A stretch of DNA of 26,144 nt. Source: a virus. Within the stretch, counting starts at the first letter, position 1, and each line of letters opens with the position of its first letter. Positions 1 through 6,998 of this stretch are shown here, piece after piece. The DNA is taken from positions 1 to 26,144 of the IMG/VR virus record IMGVR_UViG_3300042453_000531. One strand, written 5' to 3'. The translations under genes and the position numbers were made by a program. Under the pieces are notes generated by a model. It saw only the letters and a program-made list of their open reading frames with translations. It was not told the origin of the DNA and did not search any database.

Positions 1-801
1 CAAACCGCAGCCAATAATACCGACATCAACAGCATTAACCTTGCAGAAGGTATGCTGCCGTCGGATGTGAATAATGCCATCCGAGAGTTGATGAAGCAGC
101 TTAAGGACTTCCAAGTCGGCGCACAGGGCGACGGCGCAACATTCTCGTCTTTGAACCTGACGACTACGGCGTTGACCGTACCCAACGGTGGTACTGGGGC
201 TACGAGCTTCACTTCTGGGGCATTGCTAAAAGGCGCGGGAACTTCTGCGGTGACCACGGCAACGGCGGGAACGGACTATGTTACCCCTGGCTCTACCAAC
301 ACCTTTACAGCCGCCCAAACCTTTCGCGCCGCAAATGCGATTCGCTCCGAGGCCGCAAGCACGCAAGACGCTATAGTTGTTGCTGGCCGCGCTGGTGGTA
401 CAAGTTCTTATGCCGTCACCCTAACCCCGGCAACACTAAGCGCAAGCCGTACCGTAACGCTGGCTGATGGCGGTGGTAATTACACAGTTGGCTACCAAAA
501 TCTTCCTGCTGTGGGAACCCAAACAGGATCTTACACACTTGCCACAGCCGATATTGGTAAATATGTCCAAGTAGGCTCTGGGGGTTCTATCACTATTCCT
601 GACGCTACCTTTGCCGAAGGCGATGTAATCTCTATCTTTAATAATACAACCGGCAACATTACAATTACTTGCTCGATTACCACGGCTTATATTGCTGGCA
701 CAGATACAGATAAATCATCTGTGACATTAGCAACTCGTGGTGTAGCAACTGTGCTGTTTATTTCATCAACGGTCTGCGTGATTACAGGTAACGTAACATG
801 A
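1..801 (+). CDS. Tail fibre protein, C-terminal part (5' truncated by window edge)
   Basis: The reading frame is open to base 1, so the protein begins outside the window; an internal ATG at 52 is probably not the start. The first visible residues carry the 'NLAEGMLPSDVNNAIRE' type motif common near the N-terminus of phage tail fibre and collar proteins. This is followed by low-complexity Gly/Thr/Ala segments ('NGGTGATS', 'GTDYVTPGS') typical of trimeric beta-rich fibre shafts, and a C-terminal beta-rich domain ending in TCSITTAYIAGTDTDKS and VCVITGNV-like strands, as in other phage fibre tips. It should form part of the receptor-binding fibre outside the capsid. Its stop overlaps the ATG of the next gene (ATGA at 798-801), so the two are translationally coupled. 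The family call is from recalled motifs; the host receptor cannot be inferred. Confidence 0.8.
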   Translation, partial: QTAANNTDINSINLAEGMLPSDVNNAIRELMKQLKDFQVGAQGDGATFSSLNLTTTALTVPNGGTGATSFTSGALLKGAGTSAVTTATAGTDYVTPGSTNTFTAAQTFRAANAIRSEAASTQDAIVVAGRAGGTSSYAVTLTPATLSASRTVTLADGGGNYTVGYQNLPAVGTQTGSYTLATADIGKYVQVGSGGSITIPDATFAEGDVISIFNNTTGNITITCSITTAYIAGTDTDKSSVTLATRGVATVLFISSTVCVITGNVT

Positions 802-1640
802 GTGGAATAAATTTGATGTTGGTTGGTGGAACTAAAATAGTTTCTCAAACCCTAGAATATCTTGTTGTTGCTGGCGGTGCTGGTGGTGGTTATGACGATG
901 GTGGTGGAGGAGGGGCTGGTGGATTTAGAACAGCTGCTGACTTTACATTTTCTACTGGCACAACATATACAGTAACTGTTGGCGGCGGTGGAGCAGGATC
1001 TACAACTGGAGGTGTTAAAGGAGCCAACGGATCAGATTCTGTTTTTGGGTCGATTACATCTACTGGCGGGGGCGGCGGAGGTCATAACTCTTCCGCTGGT
1101 GAAAACGGCGGGTCTGGCGGTGGCGGCAGCTACTGGAATGGAAGTGTTTATTACCAAGGCGGTACTGGAACGTCTGGGCAAGGAAATGACGGAGGTACTG
1201 GAACATTTCAAGCTGGAGGCGGAGGTGGTGGCGCATCTAGCGTTGGAGGAACAGGGTCTGGCAGTAATAGAGCAGGTAACGGCGGCGCTGGAACGGCATC
1301 ATCAATATCTGGATCATCAGTAACTTATGCTGGCGGTGGCGGTGGCGGGACGGAGGGCAGCCCTGGAACGGCAGGAACTGGCGGCGCTGGAGGCGGCGGC
1401 AACGGAGGAGGACCGAATGGCAACGGCTCAAACGCAAGCCCCGCAAACCGAGGATCGGGTGGGGGCGGGGGATCAGGCGGTTCTGGGCGAAACGGCGGGA
1501 ATGGAAGTTCTGGAATTGTAATTATTCGCTATGCAGATACCATTCCGGCGGCATCATCTACAACTGGATCGCCAACAATAACAATTTCTGGTGGCTATCG
1601 CATTTATGAATGGACTGGTTCCGGTTCAATTACGTTCTAA
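798..1640 (+). CDS. Glycine-rich tail fibre / adhesin-like protein
   Basis: 280 residues, extremely rich in Gly with many GGGG and GGxGG runs from about residue 28 to 235, and a conserved non-glycine C-terminus (SSGIVIIRYAD, then TTGSPTITISGG and WTGSGSITF). This layout matches the glycine-rich domain found in phage tail fibre tips and adhesins; in the S16 Gp38 adhesin, runs of this kind fold as stacked polyglycine type II helices displaying receptor-binding loops. I infer a similar surface-exposed receptor-binding role. The start overlaps the upstream fibre stop by four bases (ATGA). The glycine codons (GGN) create several long open frames in other phases, which are shadows. Gly-run length is likely variable between relatives by slippage or recombination. 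Confidence 0.75.
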   Translation: MSGINLMLVGGTKIVSQTLEYLVVAGGAGGGYDDGGGGGAGGFRTAADFTFSTGTTYTVTVGGGGAGSTTGGVKGANGSDSVFGSITSTGGGGGGHNSSAGENGGSGGGGSYWNGSVYYQGGTGTSGQGNDGGTGTFQAGGGGGGASSVGGTGSGSNRAGNGGAGTASSISGSSVTYAGGGGGGTEGSPGTAGTGGAGGGGNGGGPNGNGSNASPANRGSGGGGGSGGSGRNGGNGSSGIVIIRYADTIPAASSTTGSPTITISGGYRIYEWTGSGSITF

Positions 1641-1648
1641 GGTAAAAC

Positions 1649-2008
1649 ATGGCTCACTTTGCTCAATTAGATGAAAACAATGTAGTAACGCAAGTGATCG
1701 TTGTTAATAACAATGAATGTCTTGTGAATAGTGTTGAAAGCGAAGATGCTGGTATTGCGTTTTGTCAAAGTTTATTTGGCGGCACATGGAAGCAAACTAG
1801 CTACAACGGCAATAAGCGCAAGAACTATGCTGGCATTGGCTTTACTTATGATGCTAGCCGCGATGCGTTCATACCACCCAAACCGTTTAATTCATGGGTG
1901 CTAGTAGAGTCTACCTGCCAATGGGAGGCTCCGGTTCCGATGCCAACAGACGGTAAACGCTACTCATGGGATGAGTCAACCACTTCTTGGGTTGAGGTTG
2001 TAGCATGA
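1649..2008 (+). CDS. Conserved fibre-module small protein
   Basis: 119 residues, starting MAHFAQLDENNVVTQVIVV and containing RKNYAGIGFTYDASRDAFIPP and a Trp-rich C-terminus (SWDESTTSWVEV). I recognise this as a protein type widespread in marine and freshwater phages, usually beside tail fibre genes, without an established function. It probably is a virion or host-range accessory protein, or a fibre assembly helper; the last point is inference from position only. A ribosome site (AAGGT) lies six bases before the ATG. The stop overlaps the start of the next small gene (ATGA at 2005-2008). Confidence 0.7.
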   Translation: MAHFAQLDENNVVTQVIVVNNNECLVNSVESEDAGIAFCQSLFGGTWKQTSYNGNKRKNYAGIGFTYDASRDAFIPPKPFNSWVLVESTCQWEAPVPMPTDGKRYSWDESTTSWVEVVA

Positions 2009-2172
2009 CCACAGAAGCCACAAAACACGCCGTAGACGCCGTTTCTGTTATTACGGTAGTCGGAACCCTCGCCGAGATCCTTCCGGCCGTTGCAGCCCTT
2101 TTTACGATTATCTGGACTAGCTTTCGGATATACGAGACCAAAACGGTTCAGGGCTGGCTGAAAAAGAAATGA
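2005..2172 (+). CDS. Putative holin, small single-span membrane protein
   Basis: 55 residues (MTTEATKHAVDAVSVITV..., ending WLKKK). A long hydrophobic stretch from about residue 12 to 41 (VSVITVVGTLAEILPAVAALFTIIW) could form one or two membrane segments; the tail is basic (KTVQGWLKKK), the usual cytoplasmic end of small holins. Small proteins of this make-up, ending in a T-V-x-G-W-L-like basic tail, occur in podovirus lysis regions. It overlaps both neighbours by four bases (ATGA on each side), locking it into the lysis operon. It would insert in the inner membrane and time endolysin release. A second holin candidate lies at 3981-4487, so either could be the main holin or its antiholin. Confidence 0.65.
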   Translation: MTTEATKHAVDAVSVITVVGTLAEILPAVAALFTIIWTSFRIYETKTVQGWLKKK

Positions 2173-2612
2173 CCACAATCGCTGCTCGCGCTTCTACGGG
2201 AGAAATTGCCGCAGATAGCATGGTGAGCGGCGATGACTCCTTTTATCTCGTGCAAAAACTGAGACTTGGCAAGGGTTCCATATACGGGGCTTGCGGAGAT
2301 TGGGATAAATGCTTGAAAATGCTACAGGTTTTGGAGTCTGGGGGAGACCTCGACTCCGATACCGACGTGACCGTTCTTGAGCTTCGATCTGATGGCCTGT
2401 GGATTTACGAGGGGACCATCATACCGGCGCGTATTAAGAACGATTTTTGGGCCATAGGAACCGGAGCGAATTTCGCCATCGCAGGGATGCACTTAGGTCT
2501 GTCTCCTGCCGAGGCTGTAAAACTCGCTTGTCAGTACGACACCAGTTCACATGAGCCTATAGACGAAATGCGCTTGGGAGGGGTTCGTGGCAGGAAAAAA
2601 AATATCGGATGA
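2169..2612 (+). CDS. HslV/proteasome-like Ntn hydrolase
   Basis: 147 residues. The N-terminus MTTIAARASTGEIAADS matches the HslV/proteasome beta pattern in which Met removal exposes a nucleophilic Thr (Thr2 here), with Asp17 and Lys30 (VQKLRL) at the spacing of the family's Asp17 and Lys33. Further family features are YGACGDWD (residues 40-46) and FWAIGTGANFAIAGMHLG near 93-110, followed by a helix with EAVKLACQYD. It is shorter than bacterial HslV (about 175). Known HslV forms a dodecameric peptidase used with the HslU ATPase; no HslU-like ATPase is seen here, so the partner is unknown. It sits between a holin candidate and a phosphoesterase, an odd place for a protease. The C-terminus (RGRKKNIG) overlaps the next gene by 26 bases. 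Confidence 0.7.
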   Translation: MTTIAARASTGEIAADSMVSGDDSFYLVQKLRLGKGSIYGACGDWDKCLKMLQVLESGGDLDSDTDVTVLELRSDGLWIYEGTIIPARIKNDFWAIGTGANFAIAGMHLGLSPAEAVKLACQYDTSSHEPIDEMRLGGVRGRKKNIG

Positions 2613-3528
2613 AGCAATAATCGAGGCGTTAAAACGACTTGGCAGTCCATTGCACGCCGCCAAAGAGTTGGGAATGGATGTCACCAACGTCTACAAAAGA
2701 CGCAACTCCATTCAAAAGAACTTGGGCATTAGCCTTCCAAGTTTTAATGCAAAGCAGGAATCTGTCGTAAAGACCATCATTCCTGAAAACCGCAGGATCA
2801 TTCAGCACGAGGTACAAGATGGAATGGTATTTGTTGCCTCTGATTGTCATTATTGGCCTGGGGAAGTCACTACAGCGCATCGGGCGTTTATCGCTCTGCT
2901 CAAGAAATACAAACCACAGACCATCATCCTTAACGGGGATGTGTTTGACGGCTCTCGAATATCGCGGCACGAGCCACTCATGGGAACCAACCCACCCACC
3001 CCCAAGCAAGAAATCGAAGCCTGCCAGGACCGATTAGATGAGATACGCAACGCTAGTAAAAATGCTAGGTGCTTGTGGACTTTTGGTAATCACGATGTCA
3101 GGTTGCACCGCTATATTGCTATCAACGCTCCTGAACTCTCCGACTTCCAAGGACTTTTTGACTACTTCCCCGGCTGGCATACAGGCTGGCGAGTAGACAT
3201 CAACGAGGATGTGATCGTCAAGCATCGGTGGCATAATGGGGTACACGCAAACTATAACAACACGCTCAAGTCTGGACGCAGCATTGTTACAGGACACCTT
3301 CACCAACTCAAAGTAACCCCGTGGTCGGATTACAACGGGCGACGATACGGTGTGGATACGGGAACTCTTGCAGAGCCGTATGGTGAGCAATTTGTATATA
3401 CAGAAAGTAACCCTGTGAACTGGTGTTCAGGGTTCGCTGTGCTGACGTTCAGACAAGGAAAACTACTACCACCAGAGTTGTGCGAAGTCATTGACGGAGT
3501 GGCCTATTTCCGTGGGGAGGAAGTTTAG
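2587..3528 (+). CDS. Calcineurin-like metallophosphoesterase with N-terminal HTH
   Basis: 313 residues from a GTG start; the strong ribosome site GGGAGGGG at 2577-2584 decides this start. Residues 6-45 look like a helix-turn-helix (EAIIEALKRLGSPLHAAKEL, then MDVTNVYKRRN). The rest shows the full metallophosphoesterase motif series: D86-x-H88 (SDCH), GDVFDG at 117-122, GNHD at 167-170, and GHLH at 236-239, so both metal sites look intact. The family hydrolyses phosphomono- or diesters using two metal ions; phage members may act on nucleic acids or cyclic nucleotides, but the substrate cannot be read from sequence. The HTH suggests DNA association. It overlaps the upstream hydrolase gene by 26 bases. 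Confidence 0.85.
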   Translation: MAGKKISDEAIIEALKRLGSPLHAAKELGMDVTNVYKRRNSIQKNLGISLPSFNAKQESVVKTIIPENRRIIQHEVQDGMVFVASDCHYWPGEVTTAHRAFIALLKKYKPQTIILNGDVFDGSRISRHEPLMGTNPPTPKQEIEACQDRLDEIRNASKNARCLWTFGNHDVRLHRYIAINAPELSDFQGLFDYFPGWHTGWRVDINEDVIVKHRWHNGVHANYNNTLKSGRSIVTGHLHQLKVTPWSDYNGRRYGVDTGTLAEPYGEQFVYTESNPVNWCSGFAVLTFRQGKLLPPELCEVIDGVAYFRGEEV

Positions 3529-3540
3529 GGAGAATAAATT

Positions 3541-3981
3541 GTGAGCGACCCGATAGAATCAACACGGGCGGCATTAGGAGGTATAAAAGAGGCCATAAAA
3601 GTTGGCCGAGAGATCAAAGAAACCGCCAGGGAAGTCAATACCTTCCTTGACGAAGAAGCAAAAGCCAGGGTCGCATGGAAGCGCAAGCAGCAACAAATGA
3701 TGCGCCGTGGCGACATGGTGTGGATGGAGGCGGTGGACGAGTACCGCATCATCCGTCAAATCCGAGAAGCAGAGCAGGATATGTACCGGCAGGTTGAACG
3801 CGAGTTTGGCCGCTCTGCTGTATCCGAAGTCAAATCCCTCATCAATCAATTACGCAAAGACCACCGGGAGTTGAACGATGAGTTCTACCGCAACCGTATG
3901 CAGGCAAGACGAGAGTGGGGCGGCCTTTTGCTCGCTTCTGCAATCGTATATGGAATTCTTAAAGCAACTGGAGCTATGTAA
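3541..3981 (+). CDS. Coiled-coil protein with C-terminal membrane anchor
   Basis: 146 residues from a GTG start preceded by GGGAG at 3528-3532. Residues 1-120 are charged and helical, rich in Lys, Arg and Glu, with likely coiled coil (REIKETAREVNTFLDEEAKA; EAEQDMYRQVEREF). Residues about 127-143 (GGLLLASAIVYGILKA) form one membrane segment, so it should be tail-anchored in the inner membrane. I do not recognise the family. Its place between two lysis-type genes, and its end overlapping the next ATG by one base (TAATG), suggest a lysis or superinfection-related role. The C-terminal rather than N-terminal anchor argues against a classical Rz spanin. Confidence 0.6.
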   Translation: MSDPIESTRAALGGIKEAIKVGREIKETAREVNTFLDEEAKARVAWKRKQQQMMRRGDMVWMEAVDEYRIIRQIREAEQDMYRQVEREFGRSAVSEVKSLINQLRKDHRELNDEFYRNRMQARREWGGLLLASAIVYGILKATGAM

Positions 3982-4487
3982 TGCTATCTTTGATCTCTAC
4001 CCTTGGCGGCTTGCTAATATCTGGCTTACCGAAAGTCTTAGACTTTTTTCAAAACAAGTCTGACCAATCCCACGAGTTAGCCCTCGCCAGACTGCAAAAC
4101 GAAATGCAGTTGCAGATGGCGGCTCAAGGTTTTGCGGCCCAGGCCAAGATCGAAGAGATTCGGACAGACCAGATCGCCATGCAGTCGGAAGCCCAGATGC
4201 AAAACGCCGCGCTCGACCACGACAAAAAGATCATGGATAAGGCAAGCAAGTGGGCGGTCAACTATGTGGCTACCGTCCGTCCTACCGTGACCTACATCTT
4301 CGTGTTGGAACTGGTCCTTATCAACATGGGCCTGGTCTACTTCCTGCTGTTTAAGCAAGGACTTGGAACCCTGACCGTGGACCAGTTTATCGCCGCTACT
4401 GACCTGATCTTTTCCGAGGACGAAATGGCAATGCTTGGCGGAATCGTGGGATACTGGTTCGGGTCAAGAGGATGGAGCAAAAAGTGA
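3981..4487 (+). CDS. Putative 3-TM holin (GTA-type)
   Basis: 168 residues. Hydrophobic segments lie at about 1-20 (MLSLISTLGGLLISGLPKVL), 102-125 (TVTYIFVLELVLINMGLVYF) and 149-163 (MLGGIVGYWFGSR), separated by a charged helical stretch (30-95) and a short loop. The R-P-x-x-T-Y before the second segment and the W-F-G-x-R near the end match the 'holin of 3 TMs' family described for gene transfer agents and found in many phages. It would act in the inner membrane to release or activate the endolysin encoded just downstream. The start overlaps the preceding stop by one base; the end overlaps the homing endonuclease start. Confidence 0.65.
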   Translation: MLSLISTLGGLLISGLPKVLDFFQNKSDQSHELALARLQNEMQLQMAAQGFAAQAKIEEIRTDQIAMQSEAQMQNAALDHDKKIMDKASKWAVNYVATVRPTVTYIFVLELVLINMGLVYFLLFKQGLGTLTVDQFIAATDLIFSEDEMAMLGGIVGYWFGSRGWSKK

Positions 4488-4966
4488 CCATTGGACTATA
4501 CGCGGTTGTCAACAAAATCAACCGTAAAGCATATGTTGGAAGTTCTGATAATGTAGAACGCAGACTTCGCCATCATAAATGTTTTATCAAAAATCATAAC
4601 TTTCGTTATTACCAAGGTTATGCCGATGACGCAAAAAAATATGGTGTTGACGGTTTTGAGTTTAGGTTGCTCAAACAAACAGACACCATCGAGGAAGCCA
4701 AGGAATTAGAAACGGCATTTCTTGAGTGCTTTATTGACGATCTTTATAACAAAGCTCCAAATGCCAACGGGGCGACCGGCGTTAAACGTGATCGCGAACT
4801 CTATGTCAAAGGCGCTGCAAAACGATTGCAAAACCCTGACTACACCAAGAATTTGAGCGAAGCCTGCAAAGGCAAACGTGCGCTAATTACCTGCCCCCAT
4901 TGCGGGGTAACTGGTGGCGGTGGAAATATGCGCCGTTACCACATGGATAAGTGCAAAAAGAAGTGA
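4472..4966 (+). CDS. GIY-YIG homing endonuclease with C-terminal zinc finger
   Basis: 164 residues. The N-terminal GIY-YIG domain shows GLY at 8-10, YVGSS at 21-25 and Arg30/31, plus a downstream Glu region (EAKELETAF). A C-terminal CPHC...HxxxC motif (C141, C144, H157, C161) resembles zinc fingers of phage homing endonucleases. Such enzymes cut cognate DNA and spread by homing; here it is free-standing between the holin and endolysin genes. Base composition is AT-richer (roughly 4500-4740) than neighbours, a sign of recent arrival. An in-frame GTG at 4484, overlapping the upstream stop as GTGA and preceded by GGAG, may be the true start and would remove only four residues. Confidence 0.85.
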   Translation: MEQKVTIGLYAVVNKINRKAYVGSSDNVERRLRHHKCFIKNHNFRYYQGYADDAKKYGVDGFEFRLLKQTDTIEEAKELETAFLECFIDDLYNKAPNANGATGVKRDRELYVKGAAKRLQNPDYTKNLSEACKGKRALITCPHCGVTGGGGNMRRYHMDKCKKK

Positions 4967-5469
4967 GAACCTCTGAGAAAGGCATCCACCTGATGCACCA
5001 GTTCGAGGGGTATCGTGACAAACCGTACCTGTGCCCCGCCCATCTTTGGACGGTGGGCTACGGAGAGGTGCTCTACCAAGACCAAATTCGCCTGCCGATG
5101 GTCCGTAAGGATGGTTATACTGGCCCGATTCGCAAGGAATATTCGTTACGAGATGCAGACAACCGTACCTGGTCCAAGTCGGAGATTGAAGAACGCTTCA
5201 AAAATCTCCTCATTAGTTTTGAGCGTGGTGTTCTTCGACTTGCTCCCAATCTTGCTGGGCGTCAAGGCTTATTTGACGCTTGTGTCGCTCTTAGCTACAA
5301 CATCGGCGTCGGAGGGTTTCAACGCTCTACACTACGCCAGCGCATCCTACGAGATGAACCCCTGGATAGCATTGCTGAAGGTTTTTTAGTCTACACAAAG
5401 GGCGGCGGCAAGGAGTTACCGGGACTGGTCCGGCGGCGCAAGGCTGAGGTGGCGCTCTTCCTTGGCTAA
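4951..5469 (+). CDS. Endolysin, GH24 lysozyme (muramidase)
   Basis: 172 residues. The motif FEGYRDKPYLCPAHLWTVGYG region (18-38) is the GH24/T4-lysozyme active site; the E-x8-[D]-x5-T spacing gives Glu19, Cys28 and Thr34, so the usual Asp (T4 Asp20) is Cys here. A D20C T4 lysozyme is known to stay active, and many phage GH24 enzymes carry YxCPA. A downstream SYNIGVGGF-like motif and LPGLVRRRKAEVALF end the domain as in the family. It hydrolyses the MurNAc-GlcNAc bond of peptidoglycan. I see no signal peptide or SAR segment, so a pore-forming holin should release it. The start is GTG at 4951 or, as GTGA overlap, 4963. The 3' end overlaps the convergent gene by 54 bases. Confidence 0.88.
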   Translation: MQKEVRTSEKGIHLMHQFEGYRDKPYLCPAHLWTVGYGEVLYQDQIRLPMVRKDGYTGPIRKEYSLRDADNRTWSKSEIEERFKNLLISFERGVLRLAPNLAGRQGLFDACVALSYNIGVGGFQRSTLRQRILRDEPLDSIAEGFLVYTKGGGKELPGLVRRRKAEVALFLG

Positions 5470-5661
5470 CTCTAAAATCCGGTCTTTTAATTCGTAGGTC
5501 AGTTCAGGCCCATGCTTGAGCTCAAACTCATCTAGCCATTTCCTTCTCTGGGCTTTGGTTCTCATCTTCAGCACATGACGGGCCAGCCCCTCTATCTTTG
5601 CCTCGTGCTGGCTCATCACCACTTTTAGGATTTCTTCCCTGTTGGCCGAGAACTCAGCCAT
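5416..5661 (-). CDS. Unknown small helical phage protein
   Basis: 81 residues from ATG at 5661 (MAEFSANREEILK). The frame stays open upstream to an ATG at 5760 (114 residues), but that part overlaps the conserved end of the AP2 domain of the upstream gene in another frame, so I prefer the shorter start, which overlaps the upstream stop by eight bases. The protein is charged and helical (KIEGLARHVLKMRTKAQRRK; ELTYELKDRILELAKEERH) with no motif I can name. It is the last gene of the minus-strand block, and its 3' end lies antisense to the last 54 bases of the endolysin gene. Confidence 0.6.
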   Translation of the reverse strand: MAEFSANREEILKVVMSQHEAKIEGLARHVLKMRTKAQRRKWLDEFELKHGPELTYELKDRILELAKEERHLSLAPPDQSR

Positions 5662-6166
5662 GGCGGGCGTATTCGCCGTGTAAAAGCTCTCTTGCTGCTC
5701 GGACCGCTCTTGCCGCAGCTTTCTTAGAAGTAAACCTGCCGAGATAAGTTCTTTTGCCATTCGCGCAGACGTGTGCCTCGTAAACCCCTTTTTTTCGCTC
5801 GTAGACGCCTTTTATGTTGGTCTTGGTATGGGGGTAGCGGCGAGCGTTCCAGAGGTTCTGAGAGCAAATTACGGCCCTTAGATTGGATATTCGATTATCG
5901 GCTTTCTTGCCGTTCTTGTGATCTATCATCTCAGGGAAAACCCCATGATGGTAGAGCCATACAAGTCGGTGGGCAAAGTAATACTTTTTGTAGATGGCAA
6001 TTCGGATGTAGCCCTTGCCGGTAGGGGAACCCGCTGGTTTGCCTGCGTACCGCTTATTCCACATCTTGTAAGCGTTGACCCGCTTAAAGTCCTCCGGCGG
6101 TCTGTTGCGCCAAAACAACACCCCGCGCTTGTAGATAAACAGCCGCCTTACAAAGTCCTTATCCAC
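5654..6166 (-). CDS. HNH-AP2 homing endonuclease
   Basis: 170 residues from a GTG start. A central HNH_3-type nuclease domain spans about residues 45-110: AHRLVW (65-70), IDHKNG (81-86), Asn91 and SNLR (94-97). An AP2 DNA-binding domain follows (about 117-165: KGVYERKKGVYEAHV, YLGRFTSKKAAA, ELLHGEYA). This HNH-AP2 architecture is the standard free-standing phage homing endonuclease. It lies between the MazG-like gene (8-base overlap with its stop) and the last minus-strand gene, whose longest possible frame overlaps the AP2 end by 107 bases. Its arrival probably altered the start region of that neighbour. Confidence 0.88.
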   Translation of the reverse strand: MDKDFVRRLFIYKRGVLFWRNRPPEDFKRVNAYKMWNKRYAGKPAGSPTGKGYIRIAIYKKYYFAHRLVWLYHHGVFPEMIDHKNGKKADNRISNLRAVICSQNLWNARRYPHTKTNIKGVYERKKGVYEAHVCANGKRTYLGRFTSKKAAARAVRAARELLHGEYARHG

Positions 6167-6563
6167 GCTTATCGTAGTTCTGGATAATCCTCAACATATC
6201 CGGTGGACGCCACCCCGGGGGCTTCTTAATTTTTCCGTGGTCGTCCCGCAACACAGTCCCCAGCTCAGGATCGACTTTTCTTAAGTTTGTGATGGTGACC
6301 GCATCCCACCCCTGATCGACAGGCAAATCCATCACTCTCGCTAAACCTATCAGTACCCAAATGGTGTCACAGATGGCATCAAGGGCATCTGCTTTTGCAA
6401 GCTGCTCGTCTTGCAAATTCTCAGCGGCGTGGTAGTCCGACATCGCCTGCTCCAACTCTCCGGTCTCTTCCCGTACTAAGTCTAGGTAAAGCGAAACCTT
6501 CTTGGGGTCAGGCCCGTGTCCTGCTGCCTTCATAAAGGCGTCTACGTCGTAAAAAATGCTCAT
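6159..6563 (-). CDS. MazG-like nucleotide pyrophosphohydrolase
   Basis: 134 residues. An all-alpha NTP-PPase fold is indicated by the REETGELEQAM motif (E32, E33, E36) and the second metal motif DAICDTIWVLIG (D62, D66). The C-terminus has the DPELGTVLRDDHGKIKKPPGW-type tail seen in phage phosphoribosyl-ATP pyrophosphohydrolase-like proteins. These enzymes hydrolyse NTPs or dNTPs to NMP plus pyrophosphate; in phages they may clean the nucleotide pool or lower alarmone signalling. The ribosome site GAGGTGAG lies just before the ATG. It is part of the minus-strand nucleotide and DNA metabolism operon. Confidence 0.8.
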   Translation of the reverse strand: MSIFYDVDAFMKAAGHGPDPKKVSLYLDLVREETGELEQAMSDYHAAENLQDEQLAKADALDAICDTIWVLIGLARVMDLPVDQGWDAVTITNLRKVDPELGTVLRDDHGKIKKPPGWRPPDMLRIIQNYDKRG

Positions 6564-6571
6564 GGCTCACC

Positions 6572-6802
6572 TCAGAAGGGTAGATCATCCGGAACATCGT
6601 CAAATGTCGGCTCTGGCTTGGGCTTTTTCTCCCTCGGCTCCTGCACCTTTAGGCTTAGAAACTTACCGCTCTTGCCTTCCCGTACCCAGGCAGCAAGTTC
6701 AAATTCCTTCCCGTCCACGTTGATCTTGCCCTTGTAAGCTGGAGCCTTTTCGTTGGGCGATTCGTTCTTAAAAAGTATTCCAGAGTTGGAATAATCAGCC
6801 AT
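6572..6802 (-). CDS. Small SSB-like protein with acidic C-terminal tail
   Basis: 76 residues. The start MADYSNSGILFKN and core YKGKINVDGKEFELAAWV...GKFLSLKVQ match a common small phage protein related to DUF736, a compact beta-barrel type. The tail FDDVPDDLPF (67-76) closely resembles the acidic, hydrophobic-ended tip of bacterial single-stranded DNA-binding protein, the docking peptide for partner proteins. I therefore infer ssDNA binding; that function is not proven for this family. Context supports it: exonuclease, annealing protein and NinB are encoded nearby. An AAGGAGA ribosome site lies eight bases before the ATG. Confidence 0.6.
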   Translation of the reverse strand: MADYSNSGILFKNESPNEKAPAYKGKINVDGKEFELAAWVREGKSGKFLSLKVQEPREKKPKPEPTFDDVPDDLPF

Positions 6803-6998
6803 TTCTTTTCTCCTTCACGCGGTAAGCCGCAAAATGTTTCCCGTCCTTGTGGACCATCTTTGTCGCCACAATGTAGCCCATATTTTTTAAGTCTTTAATC
6901 CTCGCGGCCAGCCGCAAGCACCTACACCCCAAGTAAGCATCGAGCGGTGTAATCCACTTTCGCTTACCCTCTTTTAGCACCCATTCAGTCTGTGTCAT
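6795..6998 (-). CDS. Small helix-turn-helix protein (HTH_39-like)
   Basis: 67 residues. The pattern WITPLDAYLGCRCLRLAARI, then DLKNMGYIVATKMV and AAYRVKEK, is that of the small winged-helix phage family in which a 'tPldAl...cmRLaaRI.dLr..Gy.I' core is followed by a beta wing. It probably binds DNA, either as a transcription regulator or as a recombination or replication accessory. Its ATG overlaps the stop of the upstream small membrane protein (ATGA at 6995-6998) and its end overlaps the SSB-like gene by eight bases, so expression is coupled. Confidence 0.75.
   Translation of the reverse strand: MTQTEWVLKEGKRKWITPLDAYLGCRCLRLAARIKDLKNMGYIVATKMVHKDGKHFAAYRVKEKRNG

Noticed and set aside
979-1521. 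Open frames 979-1323 and 1327-1521 (+) and 1237-1446 (-) within the glycine-rich gene
   Set aside because: They are shadows caused by GGN repeats; no ribosome sites or recognisable domains.
3034-3390. Minus-strand frame inside the metallophosphoesterase
   Set aside because: Fully within a gene with all catalytic motifs; no independent support.
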